From an uncultured Clostridia bacterium (lineage in GTDB: Bacteria; Bacillota; Clostridia; Christensenellales; CAG-314), in contig CAKQXG010000014.1 of the NCBI GenBank assembly GCA_934281515.1, forward strand, positions 1-26,823: DNA of 26,823 bases, in the 5' to 3' direction. The translations under genes were made by a program, and so were the position numbers. The notes beneath the pieces were generated by a model. The model saw only the letters and a list, made by a program, of their open reading frames with translations. It was not told the DNA's origin and did not search any database. Of this stretch, positions 1-8,154 are shown one piece after another (position 1 is the first letter of the stretch; each line of letters begins with the position of its first letter).

Positions 1-70
1 TAGCCTCTTGTAGTAGATTTTTACCTTTGTTGCACAAATTGTAACAACAAAACCCGAAATAAAGCTGAAA

Positions 71-85
71 CGCAAGTGGTTTGCG
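71..85 (-). terminator. weak candidate terminator after cysE
   Basis: On the minus strand a 5-bp stem (CGCAA/TTGCG, 5-base loop) lies 16 bases past the cysE stop and is followed only by TTT and then mixed sequence. The stem is short and the U-run poor, so this is a weak call. Nothing else is recognisable in bases 1-101. Confidence 0.25.
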
Positions 86-101
86 CCGACAAATACATTG
101 A

Positions 102-719
102 TTATTCGTGTGATTGGCATCCGTCTTTGTCGCCACACTCTTCGCAACGTCCGTCGGTGCAGTTCTGACAAATAGGCGGCTCAACGTTTTGTACCTGCAA
201 TGTGGCGGTAGCCTGTCTGTTGATAACGCGCCCCACGCCCACCACCGTACAATTATCGGGGACGTCTTTCAGCACCACGCTGTTTGCGCCCACCTTTACG
301 TTGTTGCCTATGGTGATGTTGCCCAGTATCTTTGCGCCCGCTCCCACGACAACGTTATTAAGCAATGTCGGGTGACGTTTGTTGTGTTCCTTGCCGGTGC
401 CGCCAAGGGTTGCGTTTTGATAAATAGTACAGTCGTCTCCGATTACGGCGGTTTCACCTATTACAACTCCCGCGCCGTGGTCGATAAACAAATTTTTGCC
501 TATCTTTGCCGCGGGGTGAATCTCGATGCCTGTAAAGAACCTGCACAACATACTAAGCCACGTTGCCAGAAAGCGCAAATGTATTACGTAAAAAAAGTGT
601 GCCACTCTGTGCCAAATCAACGCATGCACACCGGGATAAAACAAAAAAATCTCCAATGCGCATCGTGCGGCAGGGTCGCGATTTTTAATTGACTTGAAAA
701 AGCCCACCTTTTTGTCCAT
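102..719 (-). CDS. cysE: serine O-acetyltransferase CysE
   Basis: Predicted to transfer acetyl from acetyl-CoA to L-serine, giving O-acetylserine, the first committed step of cysteine synthesis; cytosolic. The 205-residue protein has the short N-terminal helical region of Firmicute CysE, then left-handed beta-helix hexapeptide repeats with the family signatures FIDHGAGVVIGETAVIGD (about residues 78-95) and NATLGGTGKEHNKRHP, and the catalytic His in the IDHG motif. The start MDKKVGFF is supported by an AAGGA ribosome site about 9 bases upstream and by a promoter at 759-787. Odd feature: after the catalytic domain there is a cysteine-rich tail with spacing C-x2-C-x4-C-x2-C-x5-C (about residues 184-202), which is not part of the catalytic fold. 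No cysK lies in the window. No T-box or other riboswitch is visible in the short leader, so regulation is unknown. The family call is secure. Confidence 0.95.
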   Translation of the reverse strand: MDKKVGFFKSIKNRDPAARCALEIFLFYPGVHALIWHRVAHFFYVIHLRFLATWLSMLCRFFTGIEIHPAAKIGKNLFIDHGAGVVIGETAVIGDDCTIYQNATLGGTGKEHNKRHPTLLNNVVVGAGAKILGNITIGNNVKVGANSVVLKDVPDNCTVVGVGRVINRQATATLQVQNVEPPICQNCTDGRCEECGDKDGCQSHE

Positions 720-758
720 AAACGGCTTCCTTGTGCAATAGTTGACGTACTGTCATAT

Positions 759-787
759 ATTATACATTGCTTTGGTAAAAAAATCAA
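759..787 (-). promoter_or_regulatory. sigma-A-type promoter of cysE
   Basis: Minus-strand TTGATT (787-782), 17-base spacer, perfect TATAAT (764-759). Transcription would start near 752, giving a leader of about 30 bases before the cysE ATG at 719. Confidence 0.65.
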
Positions 788-860
788 CTTTTTAACACGC
801 ATAACTGCAACATACATGCAATTTGTACCCTGTTTTTGCCGTAAAACGTCGATAATAAGA

Positions 861-952
861 TTCGGGAGTATGCCAAAGCTTGCTATCGTGATTCTTTTTG
901 TAGCGGTATGTCTGCAAGTATGCGCCCGATCAAGCCTTGATTTGCTCCCGAA
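861..952 (-). other. candidate structured RNA or 3'-UTR element between the S41 peptidase gene and cysE
   Basis: Perfect 8-bp arms TTCGGGAG / CTCCCGAA at 861-868 and 945-952 enclose 76 bases. Inside, read on the minus strand, are a local hairpin (ATCAAGGCTTGAT) and a CTTGC/GCAAG pairing, which allow a nested multi-branch fold. It starts 10 bases beyond the S41 stop codon. No U-run follows either arm, so it does not look like a simple rho-independent terminator. It matches no RNA family I recognise. Strand is inferred from the flanking genes. Confidence 0.35.
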
Positions 953-961
953 ATAGTCCTA

Positions 962-2725
962 TTACAAGCCCCAGTAATTCTTAGTTGTTTGCCACAAGCT
1001 TTGGTAGTCGGTCAAGCCGTTGTACGCTGCGGCAGGAGTCAATCCTTTGCCGTGCAAGTTGTTTGTATGGTTGCTGTCGGCAGGAGTGTAGTACTTGTCG
1101 ACAGTGTAGTACACTGCCCATGGCATGTTGACAACCATGCCGTTGTTGAGTGTGACATTCTGACTGTACTTGGTCAACTCCTTGATGGTTTGGGCAATGC
1201 CCTTGCCATAAGTCGTGGTACCCATTTGTTCGACAACGCCGTAATCCTTCAATGCGCCCGTGACAAGTTCGCTTGCCGAGGCACTGCCGCCGTCCGTCCA
1301 CACCACTATGCTTTTGTTTGTGCCGCTTGTATCAAACGTGCCGTCGGTAAAGTAGTTGGTGTTGACGTAGTTGTCGTAGAAGTCTTTTACTTCGGTATTA
1401 CTGTAATAGTTTGTAGCATTACCTTTGTTGTCGACAAGAGTAGTCATCAGGAACTTATTTGTAAAGGTGTTTTGCACGCCTTTAAGTCCGGCAAAGTTGT
1501 AGGTAAGACGTCCGGCAAGGTTGGTTGCATACAGCACGTTGCCGCCGGGGTTGCCCTTGAGGTCAAGCACAAGCTTGTTGCAACCGCTAGCCTTAAACAA
1601 CTTCATAACTTCGACAAACTCGCTGTCGACATTGTCCGTTTCGTCACCGCTGAACTCTGTCAGGCGCACGTAACCTACGCCGTCGGGCAACATGTCCAGA
1701 TGTCTGTACGCATATGCCGAAGTCGCCGTTTCCCAATGGTAAATTTCGTTGCCGCTACTGTCCTTGGGACTGAGGTTTACGGTGTTTACGCCAAGGTTGG
1801 TGTGGTCTCTGCCAAAGTAGTATTCTACGTAATTGAGCGTGTTGACATTGTCGTTTTCGGACGAAACGCCGCGCCACAAATCAACGTCGATTGTTTTGCC
1901 GTTGCGCAGTACGCCGAACCTTGCGCCGCGCAAACAGCTCATGATATCTTCCACCTGCGCCGTTGTGTAGTCGGCAAGTATCACCTCTGTTGTGCCGCCT
2001 GCCACAATGGTACCGAGCAAGGTTTGCGCTCCGTTACGCACCGAACAAACATTTTTTTCAATATTGCCGTCACCGGGGACTTCGGGTCCGTCGGTCAGCG
2101 TAAACTTGTACACGATGTCGCCTTCCTGCAAACGTCCGTACGCCGCGCCGTCGGTTACGACGCTGCTTACCGACAATCCCAAGCCTTCGATTTGACTGAA
2201 TTGTATACCGAACAACCCGTCAAACGGCGATTTTACCACATTTGCACTTGCGCCGTAGGTGTAGACGGCGTATTGTTCGGGGCTCATCAGGCGGCTGTAC
2301 TTGTCGCCGAGCGTTTGCAACATTGCGGTACCTGCCGCGGCAATGGCGGCGTTTTTCGCCGCTTGCGACCAACCGTTTTTACCCTTGTAGTTCGCCATAT
2401 CCGTCGGATACAAGTCGTTGTCGATGGTATTCATGACCTGTTCCAGTATCCACAGCTCGTCGGTAGCGTTGCTGCTTACAGACGGCTGAAACAGTGCGCA
2501 CAGAAACCATCCCATTGCCATACACAGCACCACGCCCAGACAAACAAGGGAAATAAGCCATCCTTTTCTGTTTTTGGTTTTGGTCGGCGTCGGATTTGCC
2601 TGATAACTGTTCCAACTGTCAAACAACGGGTTAGGTTCACTGTTTTGTTGTGAGTTCCGACGATTACTTTCGTCTTGTCGCTCGACCCGTTCAAATTCCT
2701 CATCGAAAAAATCTTTGTTGTCCAT
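962..2725 (-). CDS. membrane-anchored S41 family (C-terminal processing-type) peptidase
   Basis: Probable serine protease of the S41/CtpA family acting outside the membrane; natural substrate unknown. The 587-residue protein has a polar N-terminus of about 50 residues, one membrane helix (GWLISLVCLGVVLCMAMGWF, about 54-75), a central region that could include a PDZ-like fold (FGIQFSQ...GAAYGRLQEGDIV), and a C-terminal catalytic domain with LVLDLKGNPGG, the serine motif GGSASASEL (about 480-488) and the lysine motif TYGKG (about 505-510). Both members of the Ser-Lys dyad are present. I chose ATG 2725 over an in-frame ATG 39 bases upstream because AAAAGGAG lies 5 bases before it. It has its own promoter at 2803-2832, so it is separable from ileS. 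The central domain is longer and less canonical than in CtpB, so a PDZ assignment is uncertain. Confidence 0.9.
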   Translation of the reverse strand: MDNKDFFDEEFERVERQDESNRRNSQQNSEPNPLFDSWNSYQANPTPTKTKNRKGWLISLVCLGVVLCMAMGWFLCALFQPSVSSNATDELWILEQVMNTIDNDLYPTDMANYKGKNGWSQAAKNAAIAAAGTAMLQTLGDKYSRLMSPEQYAVYTYGASANVVKSPFDGLFGIQFSQIEGLGLSVSSVVTDGAAYGRLQEGDIVYKFTLTDGPEVPGDGNIEKNVCSVRNGAQTLLGTIVAGGTTEVILADYTTAQVEDIMSCLRGARFGVLRNGKTIDVDLWRGVSSENDNVNTLNYVEYYFGRDHTNLGVNTVNLSPKDSSGNEIYHWETATSAYAYRHLDMLPDGVGYVRLTEFSGDETDNVDSEFVEVMKLFKASGCNKLVLDLKGNPGGNVLYATNLAGRLTYNFAGLKGVQNTFTNKFLMTTLVDNKGNATNYYSNTEVKDFYDNYVNTNYFTDGTFDTSGTNKSIVVWTDGGSASASELVTGALKDYGVVEQMGTTTYGKGIAQTIKELTKYSQNVTLNNGMVVNMPWAVYYTVDKYYTPADSNHTNNLHGKGLTPAAAYNGLTDYQSLWQTTKNYWGL

Positions 2726-2802
2726 TGTTGCTCCTTTTCGTAAAAGCCGATAACACGGCGCCATTATTCATAACGCCGTATTACCGTATCCAATCATCTT
2801 CT

Positions 2803-2832
2803 ATTATATACAATACAAAGCTGAAATAACAA
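2803..2832 (-). promoter_or_regulatory. candidate promoter of the S41 peptidase gene
   Basis: Minus-strand TTGTTA (2832-2827), 18-base spacer, perfect TATAAT (2808-2803). The leader would be about 70 bases. It lies in the ileS-S41 gap, where I see no terminator, so read-through from ileS is also possible. Confidence 0.5.
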
Positions 2833-2869
2833 TTGAAAAGCGCGCGAATGTCGCAACGACTTGTCCGAG

Positions 2870-5800
2870 TTACGCTTTTGAAAGGTACAACGTCACTTTT
2901 GCGCCGTTTACGTCGATTTCCTTGGTAAACTTACCGCTTGTCGCAGGCAAAACGCTGTCGGCAAGAGTACCTGCGGCGATGTCGGCGGCGTGTTTTGCAA
3001 TGACGTCGGCAATTTCGCCGTCGGCGGCATAACCGATGTTGATGTGGTCGGTAACCACAAAGTCGCACTCCTTGCGCATAGCCTGTATCTTGGACACGAT
3101 TTCACGCACGTGACCTTCTTCTACAAGACTGTCTGTAAGCGTTACGTCAAGCGCAACGGTGTCGCCATGGTCGGACACAACGGAGTAGCCCTCTTTGTTG
3201 GCGGAACTTATCAGCATGTCGGCTTCGGTCAGATCAACCTGTTGGCCGTCGATGTCAAAACTGAACACGCCGCCTGCGCGAACCGTTTCCACCACTTCAC
3301 GTGCCTTTTCGTGCAGGTCGGCAAGTCTTTCCTTAATCCTGCCCAATATCTTGCCGTACTTGGGACCGACCGTCCTCATTTGCGGTTTGATCTGGTAGTC
3401 GGCAAATCCGTCGGCAGACAGCACCGTAAGCACTTCCTTGACGTTAAGCTCGCTCTTAACGATGTCCTTCATCTCTTCGTCGAACGGCGTTTGCGTAGCC
3501 ACGTACATGCGTGCAAGGGGCTGACGGTTTTTGACATTGGCGGCGTTACGCGCACTGCGTCCCAGCACCACTATATCCAACACCTTTTCCATAGTGACGT
3601 TGAGTGCGGTGTTTATCAAACTGTCGTCGGCCTTAGGGAAGTCGCACAGATGCACCGAACGAGGTGCGTCCTTAAAGAAGTTTGCCGTAATGTTTTGGTA
3701 AATGCTTTCGGTTACAAACGGAACAAAGGGCGCGGCAACCTTGATCAAGGTGTCAAGCGCAGTGTACAACGTCACAAATGCAGCTTGTTTATCCTCCGTC
3801 CAGTCGTGTCCCCAGTAGCGTTCGCGACAACGGCGCACATACCAATTGCTCAGCATATCGGTAAAGTGCTCTATTGCGCGTGCGCTGTCGGTGATTTCGT
3901 AGTTGGCAAGTCCCTTGTCTACCGTCTTGACAAGTTGATTGACTTCGCTAAGCAACCACTTGTCCATAAGTGACAGTTTGCAGTCTTTAATACTGTATTT
4001 GGACGGGTCGAAGTTGTCTATGTCGGCATAAAGCACGTAAAACGCATAGGTGTTCCACAACGTACCGAGGAAGCGGCGTTGCGTTTCCGACACGGCTTCG
4101 TCGTAGTAGCGCGACGGCAGCCACGGCGCCGAACTTGTGTAGAAGTACCACCTTACGGCGTCTGCGCCCTGTTTGTTGAAACTGTCCCACGGATCCACAA
4201 CGTTGCCCTTGTGTTTGCTCATCTTGATGCCGTGTTCGTCGCCTACCAGCCCCAACACAAGACAGTTTTTGAACGGTGCCTTGCCAAACAGCAATGTGGA
4301 CACGGCCATAAGGGTGTAGAACCAACCGCGCGTTTGATCCTGCGCTTCGCTAATAAAGTCGGCAGGGAAGTTTTTCTCAAACAATTCCTTGTTTTCAAAC
4401 GGGTAATGGAATTGCGCATAGGGCATACTGCCGCTGTCGAACCAACAGTCGATGACCTCGGGCGTACGCACGTATGTGCCGCCGCACTCGCACTGCCATG
4501 TGCAGTCGTCGATAAACGGACGGTGCAGTTCGATATCCTCGCTGCAACCGCACTTCTCGGCAAGTTCCTTACGGCTGCCGACAACATGCACCTTACCGCA
4601 CTTATTGCATATCCACACTGGCAGCGGCGTACCCCAGTATCTGTCGCGAGATATACCCCAGTCGATGACGTTTTCAAGGAAGTTGCCCATACGTCCCGTA
4701 CCGATTGTCGGCGGAATCCAATTGATGCTACTGTTGACTTCCAACAGTTTATCCTTGACTGCAGTCATCTTGATAAACCACGACTTACGCGCGTAGTAAA
4801 TCAGCGGTGTGTCACAACGCCAGCAATGCGGATAGCTGTGTTCGTACACGGGAGCCGACAACAACAAACCGCGCTTTTTAAGGTCGCCGATAATCATCTT
4901 GTCGGCGTCTTTGCAAAACACGCCCGTCAACTCGTCGCAACCGTCGACAAACTTGCCATCCTCGCCTACAAGTTGCACCAAAGGCAAATTGTATCTACGG
5001 CCGACGTTGGCGTCGTCCTCACCGAAGGCGGGCGCAATATGCACGATACCCGTACCATCGGTAAGAGTTACGTAGCCGTCGTTGGTAACGTAGTAGCAGT
5101 CCTTGTCGGGGTGCGCATAGGTGTACAACGGTTTGTAATGCATGCCCTCGAACTCGCAACCTTTGTGATGTGCAACAACAGTATACGTACCTTCTTCGAA
5201 GTGCTTGCAAACAAGCTCCTTGGCAAGAATGTAGTTGCAGTTGTCGGCGTCTACATGTATTGTTACGTAGTCAAAATCGGCATTCATGCACAGCGCAACG
5301 TTACTGGGCAATGTCCAGGGCGTTGTCGTCCATGCCAAAAAATACGTGTCGGGTTGGTCGACAAGTTGAAACTTGGCAACCGCGCTACGTTCCTTGACGT
5401 CCTTGTAGCCTTGCGCTACTTCGTGGCTGGACAATGCCGTGCCGCAACGGGGGCAGTAAGGTACGATTTTGAAACCTTTGTATAACAGTCCCATATCGTA
5501 AATCTTCTTAAGCGCCCACCACTCCGACTCTATATAATTGTTGTCGTATGTGACGTAAGGGTGTTCCATATCCACCCAGTAACCGACGCGCTCGGACAGA
5601 CGTTCCCACTCGCCTTCGTACTTCCACACCGACTCTTTGCACTTCTCGACAAACGGCTCGATGCCGTATGCCTCAATTTGTTTTTTGCCGTTGATGCCGA
5701 GTAGCTTTTCTACTTCCAGCTCGACGGGCAGACCGTGGGTATCCCAGCCTGCCTTGCGCAGAACGTTTTTGCCTTTCATCACCTGATAACGGGGAATAAG

Positions 5801-5998
5801 GTCCTTGATACTGCGCGTCAGAACATGACCGATGTGCGGTTTGCCGTTGGCTGTCGGCGGTCCGTCGTAGAAGGTAAAGGTGCCGTCGCCCTTTGCCATG
5901 GTTTGTTCAAAGATTTTGTTTTCTTTCCAGAATTTAAGCACGTCAAGCTCGCGCCCGACAAAATTCATGGAGCTGTCAACCTTCTTGTACTTGCTCAT
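2870..5998 (-). CDS. ileS: isoleucyl-tRNA synthetase, long (IleRS2-like) form
   Basis: Charges tRNA-Ile with isoleucine in the cytosol. The 1042-residue class I synthetase shows the ATP-binding HIGH motif as PTANGKPHIGH (about 49-58), the KMSKS-type loop as GIKMSKHKGNV (about residue 595), the CP1 editing region with TTTPWTLPSN, metal-type cysteine pairs (CNKCGKVH; CECGG) and the anticodon-binding C-terminal region. Length and the opening YKKVDSSMNFVGRE match the long form common in clostridia, IleRS2, some members of which are poorly inhibited by mupirocin. The HIGH motif here is canonical, so extreme resistance should not be assumed. ATG 5998 is preceded by an AAGGAGATATT site. Expression should be controlled by the Ile-responsive T-box at 6265-6539. 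The leader between T-box and start is unusually long and holds a hairpin repeat (6045-6084). Confidence 0.97.
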   Translation of the reverse strand: MSKYKKVDSSMNFVGRELDVLKFWKENKIFEQTMAKGDGTFTFYDGPPTANGKPHIGHVLTRSIKDLIPRYQVMKGKNVLRKAGWDTHGLPVELEVEKLLGINGKKQIEAYGIEPFVEKCKESVWKYEGEWERLSERVGYWVDMEHPYVTYDNNYIESEWWALKKIYDMGLLYKGFKIVPYCPRCGTALSSHEVAQGYKDVKERSAVAKFQLVDQPDTYFLAWTTTPWTLPSNVALCMNADFDYVTIHVDADNCNYILAKELVCKHFEEGTYTVVAHHKGCEFEGMHYKPLYTYAHPDKDCYYVTNDGYVTLTDGTGIVHIAPAFGEDDANVGRRYNLPLVQLVGEDGKFVDGCDELTGVFCKDADKMIIGDLKKRGLLLSAPVYEHSYPHCWRCDTPLIYYARKSWFIKMTAVKDKLLEVNSSINWIPPTIGTGRMGNFLENVIDWGISRDRYWGTPLPVWICNKCGKVHVVGSRKELAEKCGCSEDIELHRPFIDDCTWQCECGGTYVRTPEVIDCWFDSGSMPYAQFHYPFENKELFEKNFPADFISEAQDQTRGWFYTLMAVSTLLFGKAPFKNCLVLGLVGDEHGIKMSKHKGNVVDPWDSFNKQGADAVRWYFYTSSAPWLPSRYYDEAVSETQRRFLGTLWNTYAFYVLYADIDNFDPSKYSIKDCKLSLMDKWLLSEVNQLVKTVDKGLANYEITDSARAIEHFTDMLSNWYVRRCRERYWGHDWTEDKQAAFVTLYTALDTLIKVAAPFVPFVTESIYQNITANFFKDAPRSVHLCDFPKADDSLINTALNVTMEKVLDIVVLGRSARNAANVKNRQPLARMYVATQTPFDEEMKDIVKSELNVKEVLTVLSADGFADYQIKPQMRTVGPKYGKILGRIKERLADLHEKAREVVETVRAGGVFSFDIDGQQVDLTEADMLISSANKEGYSVVSDHGDTVALDVTLTDSLVEEGHVREIVSKIQAMRKECDFVVTDHINIGYAADGEIADVIAKHAADIAAGTLADSVLPATSGKFTKEIDVNGAKVTLYLSKA

Positions 5999-6044
5999 AA
6001 TATCTCCTTGTAAATGTTGTTATTTATATTTTTAGATAGGCTAC

Positions 6045-6121
6045 GTGGGGAGAAACCTTTTCGTCGAAAAGCGTTTCTCCCCACACCCCTTTTCCCAAAG
6101 CTTTGGGTAAACGGGGGGGGG
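6045..6121 (-). repeat. dispersed hairpin repeat in the ileS leader (copy A)
   Basis: Perfect 12-bp arms GTGGGGAGAAAC / GTTTCTCCCCAC (6045-6056, 6073-6084) enclose a second 7-bp stem CTTTTCG/CGAAAAG with a 1-base loop, giving one nearly continuous hairpin. Next to it are the palindrome CCCAAAGCTTTGGG (6094-6107) and a run of 9 G (6113-6121). A relative lies at 14691-14740: read toward the downstream gene, both contain GGAAA(A)GGGGT, then two variable bases, GGGGAGAA and a CTTTT/AAAAG inner stem. Both end about 40-46 bases before a start codon. No U-run follows, so it is not a standard terminator. Bases 6122-6264 show nothing else recognisable. Confidence 0.7.
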
Positions 6122-6264
6122 ATAGGTAGGCAATAATCGCTTTAGCTTGCAAATAATGTAGTCGATATAACGTCAACACTACTGTATACACGCCGCATGA
6201 AAGTTGTACAAACTTCAAGTTGCGTGGCAACGGTTCGCTGCGTTTATGTCCGAGTACGCCCGTG

Positions 6265-6539
6265 CATAAAAAAATCGCCCCTTAGCAAAAAAGGGCGAAT
6301 TGTATCGCGGTACCACCTTTATTCGCGGACTAGCCGCCTTGTTTGTCGCATTACGGAGCGCAACCGTACCGCCTACTTACCCACAAAACCCAGTTAGTGC
6401 AACTTTGTGCGATGTTCAACGGTCTACTCGCAGGGTGATGGCTTACGGGCAAACAGTCGCGCCTTGCACCAAACGGCACGCTCTCTAAGCAATTTGTATC
6501 CGCAGTCTTGTCCCTACTCAAACGTATTTGTATATTGTT
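6265..6539 (-). promoter_or_regulatory. T-box riboswitch (tRNA-Ile) controlling ileS
   Basis: The minus strand carries the conserved T-box sequence GGTGGTACCGCG (6317-6306) followed by a terminator hairpin TCGCCC/GGGGCGA and seven U (6298-6268). Upstream are a stem I opening resembling AGTAGGGACAAGACT, the AG-bulge-like TTAGAGAG and a specifier context GAACATCGC in which ATC (6413-6411) is a plausible isoleucine specifier. Known mechanism: uncharged tRNA-Ile pairs with the specifier and T-box and blocks terminator formation, so ileS is read when charged tRNA is scarce. The terminator lies about 270 bases from the ileS ATG, farther than usual. The riboswitch class is very secure; the exact specifier position is less so. 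Confidence 0.93.
6268..6298 (-). terminator. T-box attenuator terminator
   Basis: Minus-strand stem TCGCCC/GGGGCGA extended by A-U and G-U pairs, followed by TTTTTTT (6274-6268). It directly follows the T-box sequence, as expected for transcriptional attenuation. Confidence 0.88.
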
Positions 6540-6545
6540 GCCTAC

Positions 6546-6574
6546 ATTCTACCAAATTTTACACCGATTGGCAA
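6546..6574 (-). promoter_or_regulatory. promoter of the T-box/ileS transcript
   Basis: Minus-strand TTGCCA (6574-6569), 17-base spacer, TAGAAT (6551-6546). The start near 6539 fits the beginning of the T-box leader. Confidence 0.65.
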
Positions 6575-6654
6575 GCAATTTTTGCACTACTTCGACACTT
6601 TTCGTAAGCTTTTTGCCAATCACACACATCCTATATAAAAAATTTCAAGATATA

Positions 6655-6683
6655 TTGACAATGTTTTAGTAATATGGTAAAAT
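6655..6683 (+). promoter_or_regulatory. strong promoter upstream of the zinc-ribbon/lipoprotein genes
   Basis: Perfect TTGACA (6655-6660), 17-base spacer, TAAAAT (6678-6683). Transcription should start near 6690, only about 2 bases before an ATG at 6692, so the first tiny ORF would be leaderless. Confidence 0.75.
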
Positions 6684-6691
6684 TAGAAAAA

Positions 6692-6745
6692 ATGAGCCAC
6701 AAATATAAAAAAAATTGCACTAACTTTAACTCTGGTTTAGATTAG
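6692..6745 (+). CDS. possible 17-residue leader peptide ORF
   Basis: ATG 6692 opens a 17-codon frame (MSHKYKKNCTNFNSGLD) ending with TAG 6743-6745, two bases before the ATG of the next ORF. It has no Shine-Dalgarno site but begins within about 2 bases of the predicted transcription start, so it could be translated as a leaderless mRNA and couple translation to the following ORF. A frame this short can occur by chance; no conservation data are available. Confidence 0.25.
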   Translation: MSHKYKKNCTNFNSGLD

Positions 6746-6747
6746 GG

Positions 6748-7014
6748 ATGGCTCTGAATCCGCCAATTGTAAAAACTCTGCGACTCCAATTTTTCCGCTT
6801 CTCCCACACCTATACCTATTCCGAAACCCCCGCCGCCGGCACTCTTGCTCTTCCCCCATCGATAAGTGTTTGCCACAAAGCTACTTGTACGAGCTGCGGA
6901 ATATCTCACTACGAGGCTCACAATTATATCCGAGAAGGAAACTACATGGTTTGTAGCGGCTGCAGATACGTTTTCCCCACACCCGTAAACAACAACGGTG
7001 ATATACTACAATAA
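6748..7014 (+). CDS. small zinc-ribbon-like protein, unrecognised family
   Basis: An 88-residue ORF. The C-terminal half carries two cysteine pairs, CTSC and CSGC, 18 residues apart (C-x2-C-x18-C-x2-C), the pattern of a small zinc ribbon; the N-terminal half is basic/aromatic and featureless. There is no clear signal peptide. The start is uncertain: ATG 6748 has only a weak TTAGGG upstream and may depend on coupling to the 17-codon ORF ending two bases earlier. Downstream, an AGGAGG ribosome site directly follows this stop codon and serves the lipoprotein gene at 7027, so the two are probably co-transcribed from the promoter at 6655-6683. I do not recognise the family; metal binding is inferred from the cysteines only. 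Confidence 0.55.
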   Translation: MALNPPIVKTLRLQFFRFSHTYTYSETPAAGTLALPPSISVCHKATCTSCGISHYEAHNYIREGNYMVCSGCRYVFPTPVNNNGDILQ

Positions 7015-7026
7015 GGAGGAATTGAC

Positions 7027-8133
7027 ATGAAAAAGCTTACCGTTTTTCTTCTGGCAATTATTTTTTGTTGCACAAACATATTGTTTTTTGCCTGTAAAGA
7101 CGACAACCCGCAGAACGACAACAAAATACTCATCACCGACGAACCCGACGGATACACCGAACCTATATTTGACGTAATGACCGCCGATTACACACAACCG
7201 TCGTTGACAGACGAACAAATGTACAAGACGGTGTTTGAAACACGATCACAAAAGTATCTTGATGTCACAACCATGCCCGACCCCGACTGCACCAAGGGTG
7301 AAGCCGTATTTGTAATGATGAGTCTGGAATCGTCGACAATGCAGGGCGATACTATTACGAGTACCTACGGCTTCGATTATGGTTATTTGTGTCACGACAT
7401 TTCAACGCAAATAACCATTGACACGGCTTACGACAGATTTACCATCACCCAGTCGACAAACGACCAGCGAACGGACAAGAGTTATCCGGTAAACAATCGT
7501 TATTGGCAACAGTACTTTTCCGTAATGCTAGACAACGAGCGATTTGACGACGCTCTCGCCGACGACTACAAAGGGATTGTGTTCACAAAGATTTACGACA
7601 GTACAACCGAACGAACCTACACTTTCTGGGAGGACGGAAAGATAACCACCATTGTAGACAACAAAACAATGGTGGGTGACAAACTTGTTGACTCGCCCAA
7701 AATACGCTTGGTTTCGTTCTTGTTTAAGCAATTGGAAAAGTGCGATGCAGACATTTTCATAAGCGACAAAACAAGCATTTCCACGCCATTTGCTGCGCCG
7801 ATAAAACTACACTACAACGGAAAAATCGCCCAATTAAATGCCGACGACATAAACAATTTGTTGAAAGTGAAACCGAATCAGTCGGTCGAACACACAAAAG
7901 ACTTAAATCGCCTCTTTTTTAAGGACAAAGATTATGCATTCTTCTTCAGAAATGACAACAAAGACGGTCCAAAATACGTAATTACGTCCGACGGAACACT
8001 GTACTACACAAATTTTTGCGTTGTCGACGAAACGCTACTTAATTCGACCAAATTGACAGGTTACCAACTACAAATTACGTACTCGTACAAAAATGTATTT
8101 GACTTTGGCAAGATAAAAGACCTGTTCAAATAG
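7027..8133 (+). CDS. putative lipoprotein of unknown function
   Basis: A 368-residue secreted protein with a short basic N-terminus, a hydrophobic core and a Cys at residue 23 in the context LFFAC-KDD. The lipobox is imperfect (F at -3 and -2), but the following acidic/polar stretch is typical of an anchored lipoprotein. The mature part is rich in Asp, Thr, Lys and Tyr, with alternating beta-like segments (TYGFDYGYLCHDIS, ERTYTFWEDGKITTIVDNKT) resembling extracellular beta-rich domains of unknown-function Firmicute lipoproteins. No catalytic motif was seen. Start ATG 7027 has a strong AAGGAGG site 7 bases upstream, at the stop of the zinc-ribbon ORF. A terminator follows at 8155-8191. Function unknown. 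Confidence 0.85.
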   Translation: MKKLTVFLLAIIFCCTNILFFACKDDNPQNDNKILITDEPDGYTEPIFDVMTADYTQPSLTDEQMYKTVFETRSQKYLDVTTMPDPDCTKGEAVFVMMSLESSTMQGDTITSTYGFDYGYLCHDISTQITIDTAYDRFTITQSTNDQRTDKSYPVNNRYWQQYFSVMLDNERFDDALADDYKGIVFTKIYDSTTERTYTFWEDGKITTIVDNKTMVGDKLVDSPKIRLVSFLFKQLEKCDADIFISDKTSISTPFAAPIKLHYNGKIAQLNADDINNLLKVKPNQSVEHTKDLNRLFFKDKDYAFFFRNDNKDGPKYVITSDGTLYYTNFCVVDETLLNSTKLTGYQLQITYSYKNVFDFGKIKDLFK

Positions 8134-8154
8134 CCACAACTTCTCAAAAACATA

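Noticed and set aside
989..2653. Long open frame on the plus strand opposite the S41 peptidase gene
   Set aside because: It is exactly antisense to a gene with clear catalytic motifs and a strong ribosome site. It stays open because the sense gene avoids TTA, CTA and TCA codons; its own translation has no recognisable motif.
4079..5485. Long plus-strand open frame opposite ileS (and a second at 2990-3973)
   Set aside because: Antisense shadow of a well-supported synthetase gene; His/Val/Cys-rich translation with no domain and no ribosome site.
6197..6607. Several short plus-strand open frames across the T-box region
   Set aside because: They cover the conserved T-box sequence, terminator and promoter of the minus-strand ileS leader and have no ribosome sites.
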